From: Leptolyngbyaceae cyanobacterium T60_A2020_046
GTDB lineage: Bacteria; Cyanobacteriota; Cyanobacteriia; Phormidesmidales; Phormidesmidaceae
Assembly: GCA_015272155.1 (NCBI GenBank)
Contig: JACYME010000151.1
Coordinates: forward strand, 1-64,000
DNA length: 64,000 nt
Direction of reading: 5' to 3'
Shown in pieces: positions 9,775 to 20,642 of this stretch; positions within the stretch are counted from its first letter, which is position 1, and each line of letters begins with the position of its first letter. Both the position numbers and the translations under genes were made by a program. A model generated the notes under the pieces. The model worked only from the letters and a program-made list of their open reading frames with translations. It had not been told where the DNA came from and searched no databases.

Positions 9775-10626
9775 GTGAAGAAAGTGCAATCGCGCCTCAT
9801 GACATCGCGACGGGTGCAGGTGGCTGGGCTCTATGGCGTGCTCGGTGCGATCGCGATAGCCATGCTGCTGCCCCTCATTTGGCTCGTCAGCACGGCGTTT
9901 AAATCGCCCAACGAAAATATCTTTGCCTTCCCGCCTCAATTTCTGCCTAGCGAACCCACCCTGCAAAACTTCGTCACAGTCTGGCAGCAAAACCCCTTTG
10001 GGCAATACTTCATCAACAGCATAATCGTAGCCGTGCTGACGGTTGGGCTCAACCTGCTGTTCTGCTCCCTCGCTGCCTATCCCCTGGCGCGACTGCGGTT
10101 CGCCGGGCGGGAAGCCCTCTTCGCCCTCATTGTTGCCACCATCTTAATACCCTTTCAGATTGTGATGATTCCCCTCTACGTCTTGGCAGTGCAGTTGGGT
10201 CTAAGAAACTCTTACCTGGGAATCATTTTTCCGTTTATTGCCTCTGCCTTCGGCATTTTTTTGATGCGTCAAGCTTTCCTAGGCGTTCCGAAAGAATTAG
10301 AGGAAGCCGCTCGCATGGATGGCTGTTCCGAACTTGGGGTGTGGTGGCACGTCATGATTGCCTCGACCCGTCCAGCCCTCGTCACCTTAGCCATCTTTGT
10401 GTTTATTGGCTCTTGGAGCGATTTTCTCTGGCCGCTGATTTTGCTTGATCGCCCCGAATATTACACCCTGCCCCTGGGGGTTGCCAAACTGGCGGGTAGC
10501 TTTTCCCTAGACTGGCGCTTGATCGCAGCGGGCTCCGTCATTTCGATTCTGCCGGTGCTGCTCTTCTTTGTCGCGATGCAGCGCTACATTGTGCCGACGG
10601 AATCGGGCAGCGGGCTCAAAGGATAG
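9775..10626 (+). CDS. Carbohydrate ABC transporter permease (MalG type)
   Basis: This is a CUT1-family inner-membrane permease with six predicted helices. The cytoplasmic EAA loop EEAARMDGCSELGVWWHVM, which docks on the ATPase, lies at about residue 185. The longest open frame reaches TTG 9739 and overlaps the Tab2-like gene. The GTG at 9775, just after gggtagga, leaves a 5-base gap and fits MalG homologues better. An ATG at 9799 is also possible. No sugar-binding protein, second permease or ATPase of this class lies nearby, so its partners must be elsewhere, as is common for cyanobacterial sugar or glucosylglycerol-type systems. Confidence 0.88.
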   Translation: MKKVQSRLMTSRRVQVAGLYGVLGAIAIAMLLPLIWLVSTAFKSPNENIFAFPPQFLPSEPTLQNFVTVWQQNPFGQYFINSIIVAVLTVGLNLLFCSLAAYPLARLRFAGREALFALIVATILIPFQIVMIPLYVLAVQLGLRNSYLGIIFPFIASAFGIFLMRQAFLGVPKELEEAARMDGCSELGVWWHVMIASTRPALVTLAIFVFIGSWSDFLWPLILLDRPEYYTLPLGVAKLAGSFSLDWRLIAAGSVISILPVLLFFVAMQRYIVPTESGSGLKG

Positions 10627-10735
10627 AGTGGCTTGAGTGCTTGCCCATACAACCGCATAGTGATATTGCGTGTTACCCTAATATGAACCGAGAGAATTTA
10701 GACATCTCAATCGATTTCCCTCGGATGAGATAGCT

Positions 10736-11152
10736 ATGGCTGCAACTTCCTCTGAACTTTTCATGCAATCTCTTGCCGAAGATTGTGATAACGACTGTCT
10801 GCTCGCTAAGCTGCCCCCGTCGGCATTGAAGCTAGTGGCAGAGTTTTTTAAGGTGCTGTCGGAGGCAAGCCGCCTGCAAATCGTCTGTGCTTTGCGCAAC
10901 GGCCCCAAAAATGTGACCCAAATCATTGAAATGACGGGATTGGGGCAGGCAAACGTTTCTAAGCACCTGAAAATGTTAGCCCAGGCGGGGATCGTTTCCC
11001 GTGACCAGCAGGGTGTCTGTGTGTTTTACACCATTGCGAATCCGTTTGTGTTTGAACTCTGCGAGCTGGTGTGCAACTTCCTCTCAATTCAGATTCAGCA
11101 GCAGGCGGAGCAGATTAAGGTGCTAGATGCTTTTCGTCAGGGTGAAGAATAG
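10736..11152 (+). CDS. ArsR/SmtB-family transcriptional regulator
   Basis: The 138-residue protein is a winged-helix repressor. The HTH core runs from about residue 33 to 105 (ALKLVAEFFKVLSEASRLQIV, then TGLGQANVSKHLKMLAQAGIVSR as recognition region, then the wing VCVFYTIAN). The usual ELCV(C/G)D metal box in the recognition helix is absent. Cysteines instead cluster near the N terminus (CDNDC) and near the C terminus (ELCELVCNF), which could bind metal or sense thiol oxidation. Just before the ATG, ATCTCA (10704-10709) and TGAGAT (10726-10731) form a small dyad that could be an operator for self-repression. The target genes are not evident. Confidence 0.85.
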   Translation: MAATSSELFMQSLAEDCDNDCLLAKLPPSALKLVAEFFKVLSEASRLQIVCALRNGPKNVTQIIEMTGLGQANVSKHLKMLAQAGIVSRDQQGVCVFYTIANPFVFELCELVCNFLSIQIQQQAEQIKVLDAFRQGEE

Positions 11153-11272
11153 TTGGCGCTGGCCATGTCTTGCTGGGCATGTCTTTCTGCAACGTGCCAA
11201 TTCAACCCACGGACATTAACGGGCATCAGTCTGAGCAGGTCAGGCGGGTGCATCTGCTGCGTACACTCGGGA

Positions 11273-12415
11273 TTATAAGTCCTCTGGCCAGTCTTCGTCT
11301 AAGGCATCCAGGTGGCCGAGATCGCTGCCTAGGTCATAGCGCAGATCATCGAGGGTTTGTTTATTGTGTCGTCGGGATGATCGGCGATATTTTTTGGTTT
11401 TCAGGCGGGGTTCATGCTGGACTTGTCCCGCTTCGATGATTTTGACTTTGAAGGCTGCGTCGGGATCAGGGGAATCGTTGAGGCTTTGCTGCTGAACGAT
11501 GCAGTTTTCCAAGAGGCTAAGGTAGTCGTTGTAGCGTTCCCAGTCGCCTCGGATGGCACAGCCTGGTTCGTCGCGGTGCAGGCAATCCCCAAATTGGCAG
11601 GGCGAGTGGGCATGGCGATCGCGAACTTCTGGGAAGCATTGACCGAGGGCCTCAGGCTCGCAAAAGATATCGGGTTGGTTAAAGCCCGGCGTGTCTGCGA
11701 GCAATCCACCGCCGGGCAACTCGAATAGTTCAACGTGGCGGGTGGTGTGTCGGCCTCGACCAAGTTTGCCAGACACCTTGCCAGTCCGAAGACTTGCTGC
11801 GGGAATTAACTGGTTGATCAGGCTTGATTTGCCGACGCCAGATGGCCCAGAGACGACGGTGATGCGATCGCGTAGCCGCGTGTCTAATTCTGCCAATGTG
11901 GGATCGGCGTGGATGCTAAGCAAGATGGGATCGTATCCCCACTTGTGTAAGCGATCGCGCCACTGGCGCTGGGTGTCGAGGCTGACCAAGTCGCGTTTGT
12001 TAAGGCATAGGGAAACCTGGAGCCCTGTAGATTCAGCCTTGACCAGAAATCGCGTGAGCTGATGGGGATCAAGTTCGGGCTCTGCTAGGGCAAACACGAG
12101 CAGAATGTGATCGGCATTGGCGATGGGGGGGCGGTCGAGCTGAGTGCGGCGGGGAGCAACTTGGACAATTGCCCCACGACCGCCTTCCCAGTCGGGTTCC
12201 TCAACACACACGCGATCGCCCACCATCACGCGCACACCAACTTTCTTGAGCCGTGCTCGTCGGGTACAGAGGAGCGTTGGTCGCGGTAGGACGGTTTCTG
12301 AAGAATCGACCCCGTCAAGCCGTACCCAATAGAAGTTGGCCTGTACTGACAACACAACCCCCCAAATCGGTGATGGCGCGATCGCGGCATCGGGTGACGC
12401 AGCAGCCTCAGCCAT
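11273..12415 (-). CDS. rsgA: Ribosome small-subunit-dependent GTPase RsgA
   Basis: RsgA is a circularly permuted GTPase that checks late maturation of the 30S subunit. After an N-terminal OB-fold, the G motifs come in the permuted order: G4 NKRD, then G1 GPSGVGKSSLIN, then G3 ADTPGF. The C-terminal zinc site CQFGDCLHRDEPGC follows. The protein ends in a basic/acidic tail (KKYRRSSRRHNKQ and DEDWPEDL) that is longer than in E. coli. A GTG at 12421 overlaps the tusA stop codon (GTGA). The ATG at 12415 is an equally good start. The gene is downstream of tusA and dnaJ on the same strand. Confidence 0.93.
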   Translation of the reverse strand: MAEAAASPDAAIAPSPIWGVVLSVQANFYWVRLDGVDSSETVLPRPTLLCTRRARLKKVGVRVMVGDRVCVEEPDWEGGRGAIVQVAPRRTQLDRPPIANADHILLVFALAEPELDPHQLTRFLVKAESTGLQVSLCLNKRDLVSLDTQRQWRDRLHKWGYDPILLSIHADPTLAELDTRLRDRITVVSGPSGVGKSSLINQLIPAASLRTGKVSGKLGRGRHTTRHVELFELPGGGLLADTPGFNQPDIFCEPEALGQCFPEVRDRHAHSPCQFGDCLHRDEPGCAIRGDWERYNDYLSLLENCIVQQQSLNDSPDPDAAFKVKIIEAGQVQHEPRLKTKKYRRSSRRHNKQTLDDLRYDLGSDLGHLDALDEDWPEDL

Positions 12416-12417
12416 CG

Positions 12418-12660
12418 TCACTGAGCATCAGTTGCAAGGGGTTTGCGAACCCGCAGGGCAAAAAAATCCCCTTGATCCGTAAGCGCCTCAATTGTGTAGC
12501 CCTCCATGCGAAGGCTATCAGGCACCTGTTCAACGGGTTCCCCAGCATCTAACCAAACTTCAAGCTGCTCACCATCTGCCATGCGGTCAAGCTGTAGCTT
12601 CGTGCGTACAAAGTTAATGGGGCAAGGGGTGCCACGGAGATCAAGGGGTGCAGTGCTCAT
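12418..12660 (-). CDS. tusA: TusA-family sulfur carrier protein
   Basis: This small protein (80 residues from the ATG at 12660) has the SirA/TusA two-layer fold with the signature LDLRGTPCPINFVRTKLQL. Cys13 is the persulfide-carrying residue. TusA proteins relay sulfur to tRNA thiolation or molybdenum-cofactor enzymes. The open frame extends further upstream but that part overlaps dnaJ and is not conserved. The gene is tightly packed between dnaJ and rsgA, and its stop overlaps a possible rsgA GTG start. Confidence 0.88.
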   Translation of the reverse strand: MSTAPLDLRGTPCPINFVRTKLQLDRMADGEQLEVWLDAGEPVEQVPDSLRMEGYTIEALTDQGDFFALRVRKPLATDAQ

Positions 12661-12727
12661 CGTCAGGCAAAGTATCCCACGGTGGATGGACTCGTATCGA
12701 GAATGGTGATGGGGAAGCAGTGATGCC

Positions 12728-13861
<1,134 letters not shown>

Positions 13862-13966
13862 CTATTGCAACTGCTGAATCAACATTCCGACACATTAACC
13901 CATTCTATGGGATGGGGTACCGTCCCGTCCTGTGACGGATTTCCGCAATGGAGGTTAAGTCTGAGG

Positions 13967-15958
13967 CTAGTCGATCGCCTCGTAATCCGCAGTGATGGTG
14001 GCATCAAGATCAATGTCGTCCATATCAATGGCGATATCATCGTCTTCTGTGCCCCCATCTCCCCCTTCCGATAACGCTGAGTCCATCAGGGTGGTGGGAA
14101 CGTTGACATCGAAGTCGATGTCGTTTTCTGCCTCCTCCTCTGCTTGGTTGGACTGTTGATAGAGGGTGGAGCCAATGGCAAAGACGGCTTCTTGAAGGGC
14201 GTCGAGGGCAGCTTGTAATTCCTCGGGGGTAATGTTGCGTTCTGCGATCGCGGCCTTCAGTTCAACTGCTTTTTCTTCGGCCATTGTCCGCAAATTCGCG
14301 TCCATCAACTCCGCGTTATCGCGCATTGTGGCTTCGTAGGTATAGAAAAGATTATCGGCCCGATTTCGCAGATCCGCCACGAGCTTACGCCGTTCATCCT
14401 CATCGGCAAAGACCTCGGCCTCTTGCCGCATCCGTTCAACCTCATCACTACTGAGTCCGCCTGTATTGGTAATCCGAATGCTTTGTTCGCGGCCCGTGCC
14501 CTTATCGCGGGCCGAGACTTGGAGAATGCCGTCGGCGTCGATTTCAAAAGAGACATCAATCTGCGGAACGCCACGGGGCGCAGGAGGAATGCCCGTGAGC
14601 TGAAATTTGCCTAAACTTTTGTTGTCCTTTGCCATTGCCCGCTCCCCCTGCAGGACGTGGATTTCAACAGAAGTCTGACCATCCGTTGCAGTAGAGAAGA
14701 CCTGGGTACGGCTAGTGGGGATGGTGGTGTTGCGCTCGATAACTTTGGTAAAGACCTCGCCAAGGGTTTCGATGCCTAGGGAGAGGGGGGTGACATCTAG
14801 CAACAGCAGATCTTTGACCTCACCGCCCAAGACCCCAGCCTGAATGGATGCCCCAAGGGCAACGGCTTCATCGGGGTTGACGGAGCGATCGGGAGCTTTG
14901 CCACCAAAAAAGTCGCTGATTGCCTTTTGAACGGCGGGAATCCGGGTAGAGCCGCCGACTAAGATGATGCGATCAATGTTGTCTGGGGTAAGGCCAGAAT
15001 CTTTGATGGCCTGACGCACAGGCTCTAGGGTACCCTCAATCAAGGCTTTGGCAAGTTGCTCAAATTGCGCCCGAGTGAGGCCCATTTCTAAATGTTTGGG
15101 GCCGGTTTCGTCAGCGGTGATGAAGGGGAGATTGATCGAGGTGCTCGGCATACTCGACAACTCAATTTTGGCTTTTTCAGCGGCTTCGCGAATACGCTGT
15201 AAAGCCATGCGATCGCCAGATAAGTCAATGCCTTCTTGCTCACGGAAGGTTTTCGTCATCCATTGAGCAATGCAGTTATCAAAGTCATCGCCCCCTAAGT
15301 GGTTATTGCCGGAGGTGGCTTTGACTTCAAAAACCCCATCCCCAAGCTGCAAGACTGAAACGTCAAAGGTGCCGCCGCCAAGGTCAAACACGAGAACCGT
15401 TTGATCCTGATCCTGCTTGTCGAGACCGTAGGACAGTGCAGCGGCAGTTGGCTCGTTGATGATGCGCAGCACTTCCAACCCCGCAATCAGCCCTGCATCC
15501 TTAGTCGCTTGGCGCTGGGCATCAGTAAAGTACGCAGGCACTGTGATCACGGCCTGGGTAACTTCCTCTCCGAGATAGGCTTCAGCATCTTGCTTAAGCT
15601 TTTGCAGAATCATGGCCGACACTTCTTGGGGGGTGTAGGTTTTGCCCCGCACCTGTACGTCTACGGTGCTGTCTCGGCCTTCGACGCATACGTAGGGGAC
15701 GCGCGATCGCTCGTCCGCCGTATCAGCCCAGCGACGACCGATGAACCGTTTGATGCTGTAGATCGTATTTTCGGCGTTGGTTACTGCTTGGCGTTTCGCC
15801 AACTGCCCAACAAGCCGCTCACCGTTTTTCCCAAACCCAATGATGCTTGGGGTGGTTCGCCCCCCTTCCGCATTGGTGATGACAACCGGCTGCCCGCCTT
15901 CGAGAACAGCTACGCAACTATTCGTGGTTCCAAGGTCGATACCGATAACTTTTCCCAT
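13967..15958 (-). CDS. dnaK: Chaperone DnaK (Hsp70)
   Basis: The 663-residue Hsp70 starts [21 protein letters not shown], has the phosphate motif [19 protein letters not shown] and the adenosine motif [14 protein letters not shown]. The conserved linker [18 protein letters not shown] leads into the substrate-binding domain. The C-terminal tail is strongly acidic ([18 protein letters not shown]) and differs from the EEVD-like or EFK ends of generic DnaK. Cyanobacteria carry several DnaK paralogues. Its position beside grpE and opposite pilBTC suggests the DnaK1-type paralogue linked to type IV pili, which is inference. It refolds proteins with DnaJ and GrpE in the cytoplasm. Confidence 0.96.
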   Translation of the reverse strand: MGKVIGIDLGTTNSCVAVLEGGQPVVITNAEGGRTTPSIIGFGKNGERLVGQLAKRQAVTNAENTIYSIKRFIGRRWADTADERSRVPYVCVEGRDSTVDVQVRGKTYTPQEVSAMILQKLKQDAEAYLGEEVTQAVITVPAYFTDAQRQATKDAGLIAGLEVLRIINEPTAAALSYGLDKQDQDQTVLVFDLGGGTFDVSVLQLGDGVFEVKATSGNNHLGGDDFDNCIAQWMTKTFREQEGIDLSGDRMALQRIREAAEKAKIELSSMPSTSINLPFITADETGPKHLEMGLTRAQFEQLAKALIEGTLEPVRQAIKDSGLTPDNIDRIILVGGSTRIPAVQKAISDFFGGKAPDRSVNPDEAVALGASIQAGVLGGEVKDLLLLDVTPLSLGIETLGEVFTKVIERNTTIPTSRTQVFSTATDGQTSVEIHVLQGERAMAKDNKSLGKFQLTGIPPAPRGVPQIDVSFEIDADGILQVSARDKGTGREQSIRITNTGGLSSDEVERMRQEAEVFADEDERRKLVADLRNRADNLFYTYEATMRDNAELMDANLRTMAEEKAVELKAAIAERNITPEELQAALDALQEAVFAIGSTLYQQSNQAEEEAENDIDFDVNVPTTLMDSALSEGGDGGTEDDDIAIDMDDIDLDATITADYEAID

Positions 15959-16210
15959 GACTCGCAGCGATGTAACGATTTGGCTGACACGGTTGAAGGC
16001 TAACGCCAGGATGTCAATGCAACTAAATGCACCTAAACGTTAGCTCATCTTTTCAGGAATCACCTCAGGAATCACCCAAGACGATGGAGGAATCCTCGAT
16101 TCTTTCAGGGATGTACGGGAATTTAAAGACACCTTTGCTCGGGCAAAAGCAGCTCAGCGAGGCAAGTCCAAATGAACCGACAATCGCTCTAATAGTGGAC
16201 GCGATCCCGC

Positions 16211-16924
16211 CTAAGTATCCGCCGCATCTGAACTCCCGCCCTCTGCCGATTCGCCTTCCTCGGGCTCGGGCGGAGCTGCTACTTTGACCATGGCATGACG
16301 GAGTACTCTATCTCCTAAAAGATACCCCCGTACCAACTCTTCCATAACAGTGCCTTCTGGATGCTCAGCGGTTGGCTGTCGCATGACTGCCTCGTGGAGC
16401 ATGGGGTCAAACTCCTGTCCCTCAGCCCGCATGGCAGAAACCCCAAGGCGCTTCAGGCAGTCCACCAACTGCTTGTAGACGCTTTGGTAACTTTTGTGAA
16501 TCGTCATTTCTGCTTCGGTCTGGGGCTTGATTTGAGCCCGTGCCCGCTCGAAGTTATCGATGACAGGAAGCAATTCTGTTAAGGTGGATCGCTTGGCTTG
16601 AAATTCTTGGTCTTCCCGCTCTTTGCTGATGCGCTTGCGGTAGTTGTCAAAGTCCGCTGCGATGCGCATGTACTGAGTGGTGCGGTCGTCGAGCTGAGCT
16701 TTCAGATCTTTGAGCTGGCTTTCTAGGGTTGCGATCGCTGCCATATCCGCCGGAGCCCCTGTTCCTTCCTCATGGGTTTCACCGGCGTCCGCATTACCAA
16801 ACGCGGCGTCTAGATCAAAATCGGCGACTGCATCGTCTTCTCGAAGCTCTTCGATCGCCTCTGGCGAACCGTCAGCCGTCGGGTTGTTTTGAGAGGATTC
16901 AGTAGACCGAGTTTCGTCAACCAT
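16211..16924 (-). CDS. grpE: Nucleotide exchange factor GrpE
   Basis: GrpE releases ADP from DnaK. The protein has an acidic, low-complexity N terminus (about 75 residues). A long coiled coil follows (LESQLKDLKAQLDDRTTQYMR then DFDNYRKRISKEREDQEFQAK), and then the C-terminal beta domain with the family signature MLHEAVMRQPTAEHPEGTV...GYLLGDRVLRHAMVKV. A TTG at 16975 is in frame, but the ATG at 16924 is preferred (237 residues). It is first in the minus-strand chaperone run, 252 bases before dnaK. Its promoter region is shared with pilB, which reads away on the other strand. Confidence 0.95.
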   Translation of the reverse strand: MVDETRSTESSQNNPTADGSPEAIEELREDDAVADFDLDAAFGNADAGETHEEGTGAPADMAAIATLESQLKDLKAQLDDRTTQYMRIAADFDNYRKRISKEREDQEFQAKRSTLTELLPVIDNFERARAQIKPQTEAEMTIHKSYQSVYKQLVDCLKRLGVSAMRAEGQEFDPMLHEAVMRQPTAEHPEGTVMEELVRGYLLGDRVLRHAMVKVAAPPEPEEGESAEGGSSDAADT

Positions 16925-17416
16925 TGTGCCTGTAACCTGAGTTTCGACATCGTGGGTGAAGGGCGTCCCAATCAATTGAGACAGAATAAAGTCTGGCCCT
17001 TGGCGCGTGTGCGATCGCGCAACAGAACCCAGCCCAGCCCCTTCAACACCATCGATACCCTATCTTACGTGTCATTTCTACAGATCACACAGGATTCTGC
17101 CGTGCTTCTGCCACAGAAACCATCGGATCTGTGGCCTCGAAAAGTTTGCAGGTTGTAACTTTCCACGCGATTCAAAAAAATCCGAAGTGCCAGACTACAA
17201 AAGATGAGGCTATCATCGGGGCACATGTCCTTCGGTCGTTTTGGACTCCGGTGCGATCGCCCCACGCGATATCCTGCCGCTGCATTGCTCGGCCATTATC
17301 AGGGCTCCGACGATTCCCCATTTAAGTTGAGTTCTGGCCTGTGGGTCAGGCTGATATGGTGGAACGCCGCGTCCAGTGGGCATATTGCTTGTTAAATCAC
17401 GTTCCCGCCATCCGCT
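16925..17416. promoter_or_regulatory. Divergent control region between grpE and pilB
   Basis: These 492 bases separate grpE (minus) from pilB (plus) and must contain the promoters of both the chaperone and pilus-motor transcription units. Short open frames on both strands look spurious. I found no CIRCE repeat (the HrcA operator), so heat control, if any, uses another mechanism. The shared region is the physical link between the two functions. Confidence 0.45.
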
Positions 17417-19420
17417 ATGACGAACTCCTCCTCGCAGCGTCGAGCCCTTGTCCTGCAACGCAGCTTTTCGCCCTTTGGGAATAAGCTCATTCAAGCTGGC
17501 TACGTCGATGGTGAACAAATGCAGCAGGCGCTCGCCGAAAGTCGGCGCTCTGGCCGCGCCTTAACCGACGTTTTAGAGTCCTTAACTGGCCAACAGCTTT
17601 CCCCCGAACTGCTGCGGCAATATAAGAAGCAACAGCTTTTTGAGCTTAAGATTCTCTACGGTGTCGAGTCCCTTGATCCGGAACTTGACACCATCTCCAA
17701 CCAGCAAATTGGGCAGCTTATCGACACGCTGATCCCGGTCGATACCTGTCGTCGTCATCAACTACTGCCCCTCTCCAAAGAAGACGGCGATGATCCCTCC
17801 GTCTTGATCGCGATGGTCGATCCAGAAAACCTGGAAGCCCAAGATGATCTCAATCGCATCCTGCGTAACCAAGGCTTCCGCCTGCGCCGCATGGTGATCA
17901 CCGTTGAAGATTACCAGCGGCTGATTTCCACCTACCTAGACGACAAGGTCGCTCGCGAAAAACAGCAAGATATGGAGAATGCTGTGGATGTGCAGAGCGA
18001 CTTGGAAGGCCTCGACCTCGACAGCACCGCCCTCGAAGATGCGATGGAAGAGGAGGCCGACCTTAGCGATGCGCTGCAAGATGCAGGGGCTGCTCCAGTG
18101 ATCGCCCTGGTGAATAAGGTCTTGGTAAAAGCACTCCAGGAAGGAACCTCTGATATTCACATTGAGCCCCAGGAAGAGCATCTTCGTATCCGGTTTCGGC
18201 GAGACGGTGTCCTTCGGGAAGCGTTTCCACCCCTACCGAAGAAAATCATCGCCGCAGTGACCGCGCGCTTCAAAATTATCGCCAGCCTCGACATTGCTGA
18301 GCGGCGGATGCCCCAAGATGGCCGAATTCGGCGAATGTTCCAAGGGCGCAAGGTAGACTTCCGGGTGAGCACGCTGCCGAGCCGATACGGCGAGAAAGTG
18401 GTGTTGCGGATTCTCGACAACTCGGCCACGCAGTTGGGGCTAGACAAGCTCATTACCGACGATGAGACTCTCAATATCGTGAAAGAGATGTCGTCTCGAC
18501 CCTATGGCTTGATTCTAGTGACGGGGCCAACGGGGTCTGGTAAAACGACGACGCTGTATTCTCTACTGTCTGAGCGTAATGACCCTGGTATCAACATCAG
18601 TACCGCAGAAGACCCGATCGAGTATGCGCTGCCGGGGATTACCCAGGTGCAGGTGATTCGGGAAAAGGGGATGGATTTTGCTTCCATTCTGCGGGCTTTC
18701 CTGCGGCAGGATCCCGATGTCATTCTGGTGGGTGAGACGCGCGACCCGGAAACGGCAAAGACGGCAATTGAGGCGGCGTTGACAGGGCACCTTGTCTTGA
18801 CAACTCTGCACACTAATGACGCGGCGGGAGCGATCGCGCGTCTTGAAGAGATGGGCATGGAAACGTTCCAGATTTCCAGTTCTTTGATTGGTGTCTTGGC
18901 GCAACGTCTAGTCAGACGAGTTTGTAGCGATTGCCGGGTACCCTATACCCCAAGCCAAGACGAACTGGCCCGGTTTGGGTTGACCGCCTCCGGCGATACC
19001 GACCTTACCTTCTATCGCGCCAATACCGTCCCCCTAGAACAGCTTGAAGAGGCCCGCACCTCCGGTACGCTGTGCCAAACCTGCCAAGGCAGCGGTTATA
19101 AGGGGCGGGTTGGGGTTTATGAGGTGATGCGAATTACCGAAAACATGCAGAAGCTGATTTCTGAGGGGGCTCCGACGGAGCAACTGAAGGAAACGGCGGT
19201 CGAGGAGGGGATGAAGACATTGTTGGCCTATAGCTTGAACTTGGTGCGACAGGGATACACCACGCTGGATGAAGTGGAACGGGTGACCTTTACTGATACC
19301 GGCTTGGAGGCTGAGCTGAAGGCGAAACGCAAGAGCTCTCTGACCTGTGATACCTGTAATGCCGAACTCAAGCCCGATTGGCTGGATTGTCCCTATTGCT
19401 TGACGCCTCGTTTCCGTTAA
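17417..19420 (+). CDS. pilB: Type IV pilus extension ATPase PilB
   Basis: PilB is the hexameric motor that drives pilus extension. The 667-residue protein has an MshEN/GspE N-terminal domain (residues 10-150), then the N2 domain with SDIHIEPQEEHLRIRFRRDG. The ATPase core carries Walker A GPTGSGKTTT, the Asp box ISTAEDPIEY and Walker B PDVILVGETRDPETA. A zinc tetracysteine follows (CSDCR and CQTCQGSGYKGR). Unusually, the protein ends in an extra zinc-ribbon-like tail with two CxxC pairs (CDTC and CPYC). The ATG at 17417 fits. It heads pilB-pilT-pilC and is divergent from grpE. Confidence 0.95.
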   Translation: MTNSSSQRRALVLQRSFSPFGNKLIQAGYVDGEQMQQALAESRRSGRALTDVLESLTGQQLSPELLRQYKKQQLFELKILYGVESLDPELDTISNQQIGQLIDTLIPVDTCRRHQLLPLSKEDGDDPSVLIAMVDPENLEAQDDLNRILRNQGFRLRRMVITVEDYQRLISTYLDDKVAREKQQDMENAVDVQSDLEGLDLDSTALEDAMEEEADLSDALQDAGAAPVIALVNKVLVKALQEGTSDIHIEPQEEHLRIRFRRDGVLREAFPPLPKKIIAAVTARFKIIASLDIAERRMPQDGRIRRMFQGRKVDFRVSTLPSRYGEKVVLRILDNSATQLGLDKLITDDETLNIVKEMSSRPYGLILVTGPTGSGKTTTLYSLLSERNDPGINISTAEDPIEYALPGITQVQVIREKGMDFASILRAFLRQDPDVILVGETRDPETAKTAIEAALTGHLVLTTLHTNDAAGAIARLEEMGMETFQISSSLIGVLAQRLVRRVCSDCRVPYTPSQDELARFGLTASGDTDLTFYRANTVPLEQLEEARTSGTLCQTCQGSGYKGRVGVYEVMRITENMQKLISEGAPTEQLKETAVEEGMKTLLAYSLNLVRQGYTTLDEVERVTFTDTGLEAELKAKRKSSLTCDTCNAELKPDWLDCPYCLTPRFR

Positions 19421-19465
19421 TTGTTGGAGGCTGGGCGACGCGCTGCGGATATGCAGTGCAGCGGG

Positions 19466-19483
19466 CGGGGGCGATCGCCCCCG
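19466..19483. repeat. HIP1-centred perfect palindrome in the pilB-pilT gap
   Basis: The 18-base sequence cgggggcgatcgcccccg is its own complement and sits between the pilB stop and the pilT start. In RNA it would fold to a tight GC hairpin that could attenuate or stabilise the transcript between the two motors. Confidence 0.7.
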
Positions 19484-19514
19484 AATTGAACTCATTTTGA
19501 CCTGAGGTAATGTC

Positions 19515-20642
19515 ATGGACTTGATGATTGAAGACTTGATGGAGGAAGTAATTGAGCGGGGCGGGTCTGACCTCCATCTCTCAGCGGGACTTCCTCCGTA
19601 CATTCGGATCAGTGGTAAACTGACGCCCACTGAGCACGAGCCCATGACTCCAGAATCGTGTCAGCGGCTCATTTTCAGCATGTTGAACAACACCCAGCGG
19701 AAACAGCTTGAGCAAACCTGGGAACTAGACTGCTCTTATGGGGTCAAGGGTTTGGCCCGCTTTCGGGTCAACGTGTATAAAGATCGGGGCACCTATGCAG
19801 CCTGTTTGCGGGCGCTCAGCTCCAAAATTCCCACGATGGACACCCTTGGGTTGCCGGATATTGTCCGTGAGTTGTCTGAAAAACCACGCGGGTTGATTTT
19901 GGTAACAGGACCAACGGGGTCGGGGAAATCTACGACCTTGGCGTCCATGATCAACGAAATTAACCTCACCCGTCCGGAGCACATTTTGACAGTTGAGGAT
20001 CCAATTGAATTTGTGTACGAGCCGATCAAGAGTTTGATCCACCAGCGTCAAGTCGGTGAGGATACGAAGAGTTTTGCGAATGCCCTGCGGGCAGCATTGC
20101 GGGAAGACCCCGATGTCATTCTGGTGGGTGAGATGCGGGACTTGGAAACGATTTCCCTCGCGATTTCTGCGGCAGAAACGGGCCACTTAGTGTTTGGCAC
20201 GTTGCATACCAGTTCCGCAGCCCAAACCGTTGACCGGATGGTGGACGTGTTCCCGCCGGAGCAACAGCAACAGGTGCGGGTTCAGCTTTCTAACTCGCTG
20301 GTGGCGGTTTTGAGCCAAACCCTGGTACCGCGCCATAATCCTAAGCCCGGGGAATTTGGCCGGGTGATGGCCCAGGAAATTATGGTGGTGACGCCTGCGA
20401 TCTCGAACCTGATTCGAGAAGGAAAGACGGCACAAATCTATGGGGCCATTCAAACCGGCGGTAAGCTCGGGATGCAAACCCTTGAGAAAGTACTGTCTGA
20501 TCTGTATAAGGCGGGCACCATTTCCTTCGAGTCGGCAATGTCGAAAACCTCTCGCCCCGACGAGTTGCAGCGTCTCCTTGTAGGGGCTGGCGGCCCACCT
20601 CCGGGTGGCAAACCGGCTGCTGCGGGTGCGGCTCGACGGTAG
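19515..20642 (+). CDS. pilT: Type IV pilus retraction ATPase PilT
   Basis: PilT powers pilus retraction and twitching or gliding movement. The 375-residue protein has the N-terminal PAS-like domain (GSDLHLSAGLPPYIRISGKL) and Walker A GPTGSGKSTT. The Asp box (TVEDPIEFVY), Walker B (DPDVILVGEMRDLETI), the His box (HLVFGTLHTSSAAQTVDRMVD) and the AIRNLIREGK-like motif (AISNLIREGK) follow. A Gly/Ala/Pro-rich tail ends it. It is 94 bases after pilB. That gap contains a perfect HIP1-centred palindrome at 19466-19483. Confidence 0.96.
   Translation: MDLMIEDLMEEVIERGGSDLHLSAGLPPYIRISGKLTPTEHEPMTPESCQRLIFSMLNNTQRKQLEQTWELDCSYGVKGLARFRVNVYKDRGTYAACLRALSSKIPTMDTLGLPDIVRELSEKPRGLILVTGPTGSGKSTTLASMINEINLTRPEHILTVEDPIEFVYEPIKSLIHQRQVGEDTKSFANALRAALREDPDVILVGEMRDLETISLAISAAETGHLVFGTLHTSSAAQTVDRMVDVFPPEQQQQVRVQLSNSLVAVLSQTLVPRHNPKPGEFGRVMAQEIMVVTPAISNLIREGKTAQIYGAIQTGGKLGMQTLEKVLSDLYKAGTISFESAMSKTSRPDELQRLLVGAGGPPPGGKPAAAGAARR

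Noticed and set aside
16925-17416. CIRCE/HrcA operator before grpE
   Set aside because: I searched by eye for TTAGCACTC and its complement and found none.
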